54,158 bases of DNA from positions 1 through 54,158 of the forward strand of contig CAIQDX010000130.1 of the NCBI GenBank assembly GCA_903870685.1. Direction: 5' to 3'. The translations under genes were made by a program, and so were the position numbers. Source of the DNA: an uncultured Chitinophagaceae bacterium. GTDB taxonomy: Bacteria; Bacteroidota; Bacteroidia; Chitinophagales; Chitinophagaceae. Below the pieces are notes generated by a model. That model searched no databases, was not told the origin of the DNA, and saw nothing but the letters and a program-made list of their open reading frames with translations. This document shows, one piece after another, positions 54,100 to 54,158 of the stretch; within the stretch, counting starts at the first letter, position 1, and each line of letters opens with the position of its first letter.

Positions 54100-54158
54100 T
54101 TTTTATGTAGCGGGCTGCAGAATATAAATGAAACTTTTGTTGCGTCGCACACTTCAAC
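54100..54158. repeat. Dispersed palindromic repeat, copy I (cut by window edge)
   Basis: T-tract, then CGGGCTGCAG, a short A/T spacer and GTTGCGTCGCACACTTCAAC at the last base of the window. It has the orientation of copies D and F; the rest lies outside. Confidence 0.8.

Overview
The window looks like chromosomal DNA of a Bacteroidota bacterium, probably of the Chitinophagales/Sphingobacteriales type. The signs are AT-rich DNA, promoters of the form TTG-N18-21-TAnnTTTG instead of the sigma-70 consensus, few Shine-Dalgarno sites, a TonB-dependent-receptor-type outer-membrane barrel, an ABC-F protein with the Bacteroidota-type degenerate second half, a tmRNA tag ending AMAA, and DUF3667 and GH3 proteins. 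No species can be named from sequence alone.

Region 1 (1-15.4 kb, all minus strand) is a surface-polysaccharide locus. Transcription runs leftward from an outer-membrane Wza-type lipoprotein and a Wzc-type tyrosine autokinase/co-polymerase, through a NusG/UpxY-like antiterminator with its own promoter. It continues through a Gfo/Idh/MocA oxidoreductase, CMP-nonulosonate synthetase (neuA), an SDR, nonulosonate synthase (neuB), a hydrolysing UDP-GlcNAc 2-epimerase (neuC), the ABC exporter pair Wzm/Wzt, an unfamiliar GT-B-like protein, two GT4 glycosyltransferases and a GT2 enzyme cut by the window edge. Together they could make a CMP-activated sialic-acid-like sugar, build a glycan and export it by an ABC transporter.

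Region 2 (15.4-30.5 kb) is mixed housekeeping and envelope: S41 protease, tRNA-His, DUF445 protein, outer-membrane barrel receptor, a lipoprotein-crcB-ppa-TauE run, a 53-residue membrane protein behind a textbook promoter, NlpC/P60 hydrolase, an ECF sigma factor with a membrane partner, cupin, methyltransferase, ATP-grasp protein, tmRNA and a membrane-anchored MutS-like ATPase.

Region 3 (30.5-43.3 kb) holds rseP, dxr, a GH3-family protein, rplU-rpmA, a tiny Lys/Ala/Pro repeat protein, a PolX-like protein whose polymerase site looks lost, a 1240-residue orphan histidine kinase translationally coupled to mazG, and a DUF3667 protein. Region 4 (43.3-54.2 kb) holds secreted and outer-membrane proteins, two hydrolases, tRNA-Leu and tRNA-Gly, a GT2 enzyme, an ABC-F ATPase and a penicillin-acylase-family protein.

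The most unusual signal is a dispersed, purely intergenic, palindromic repeat about 140 bp long with nine full or partial copies. It has AT-rich terminal inverted repeats around a 16-bp GC-rich hairpin (GTTGCGTCGCACACTT and its complement). Two copies lie inside the polysaccharide transcription unit, several abut stop codons, and one has its core flipped relative to its arms. No transposase, CRISPR array or prophage was seen.
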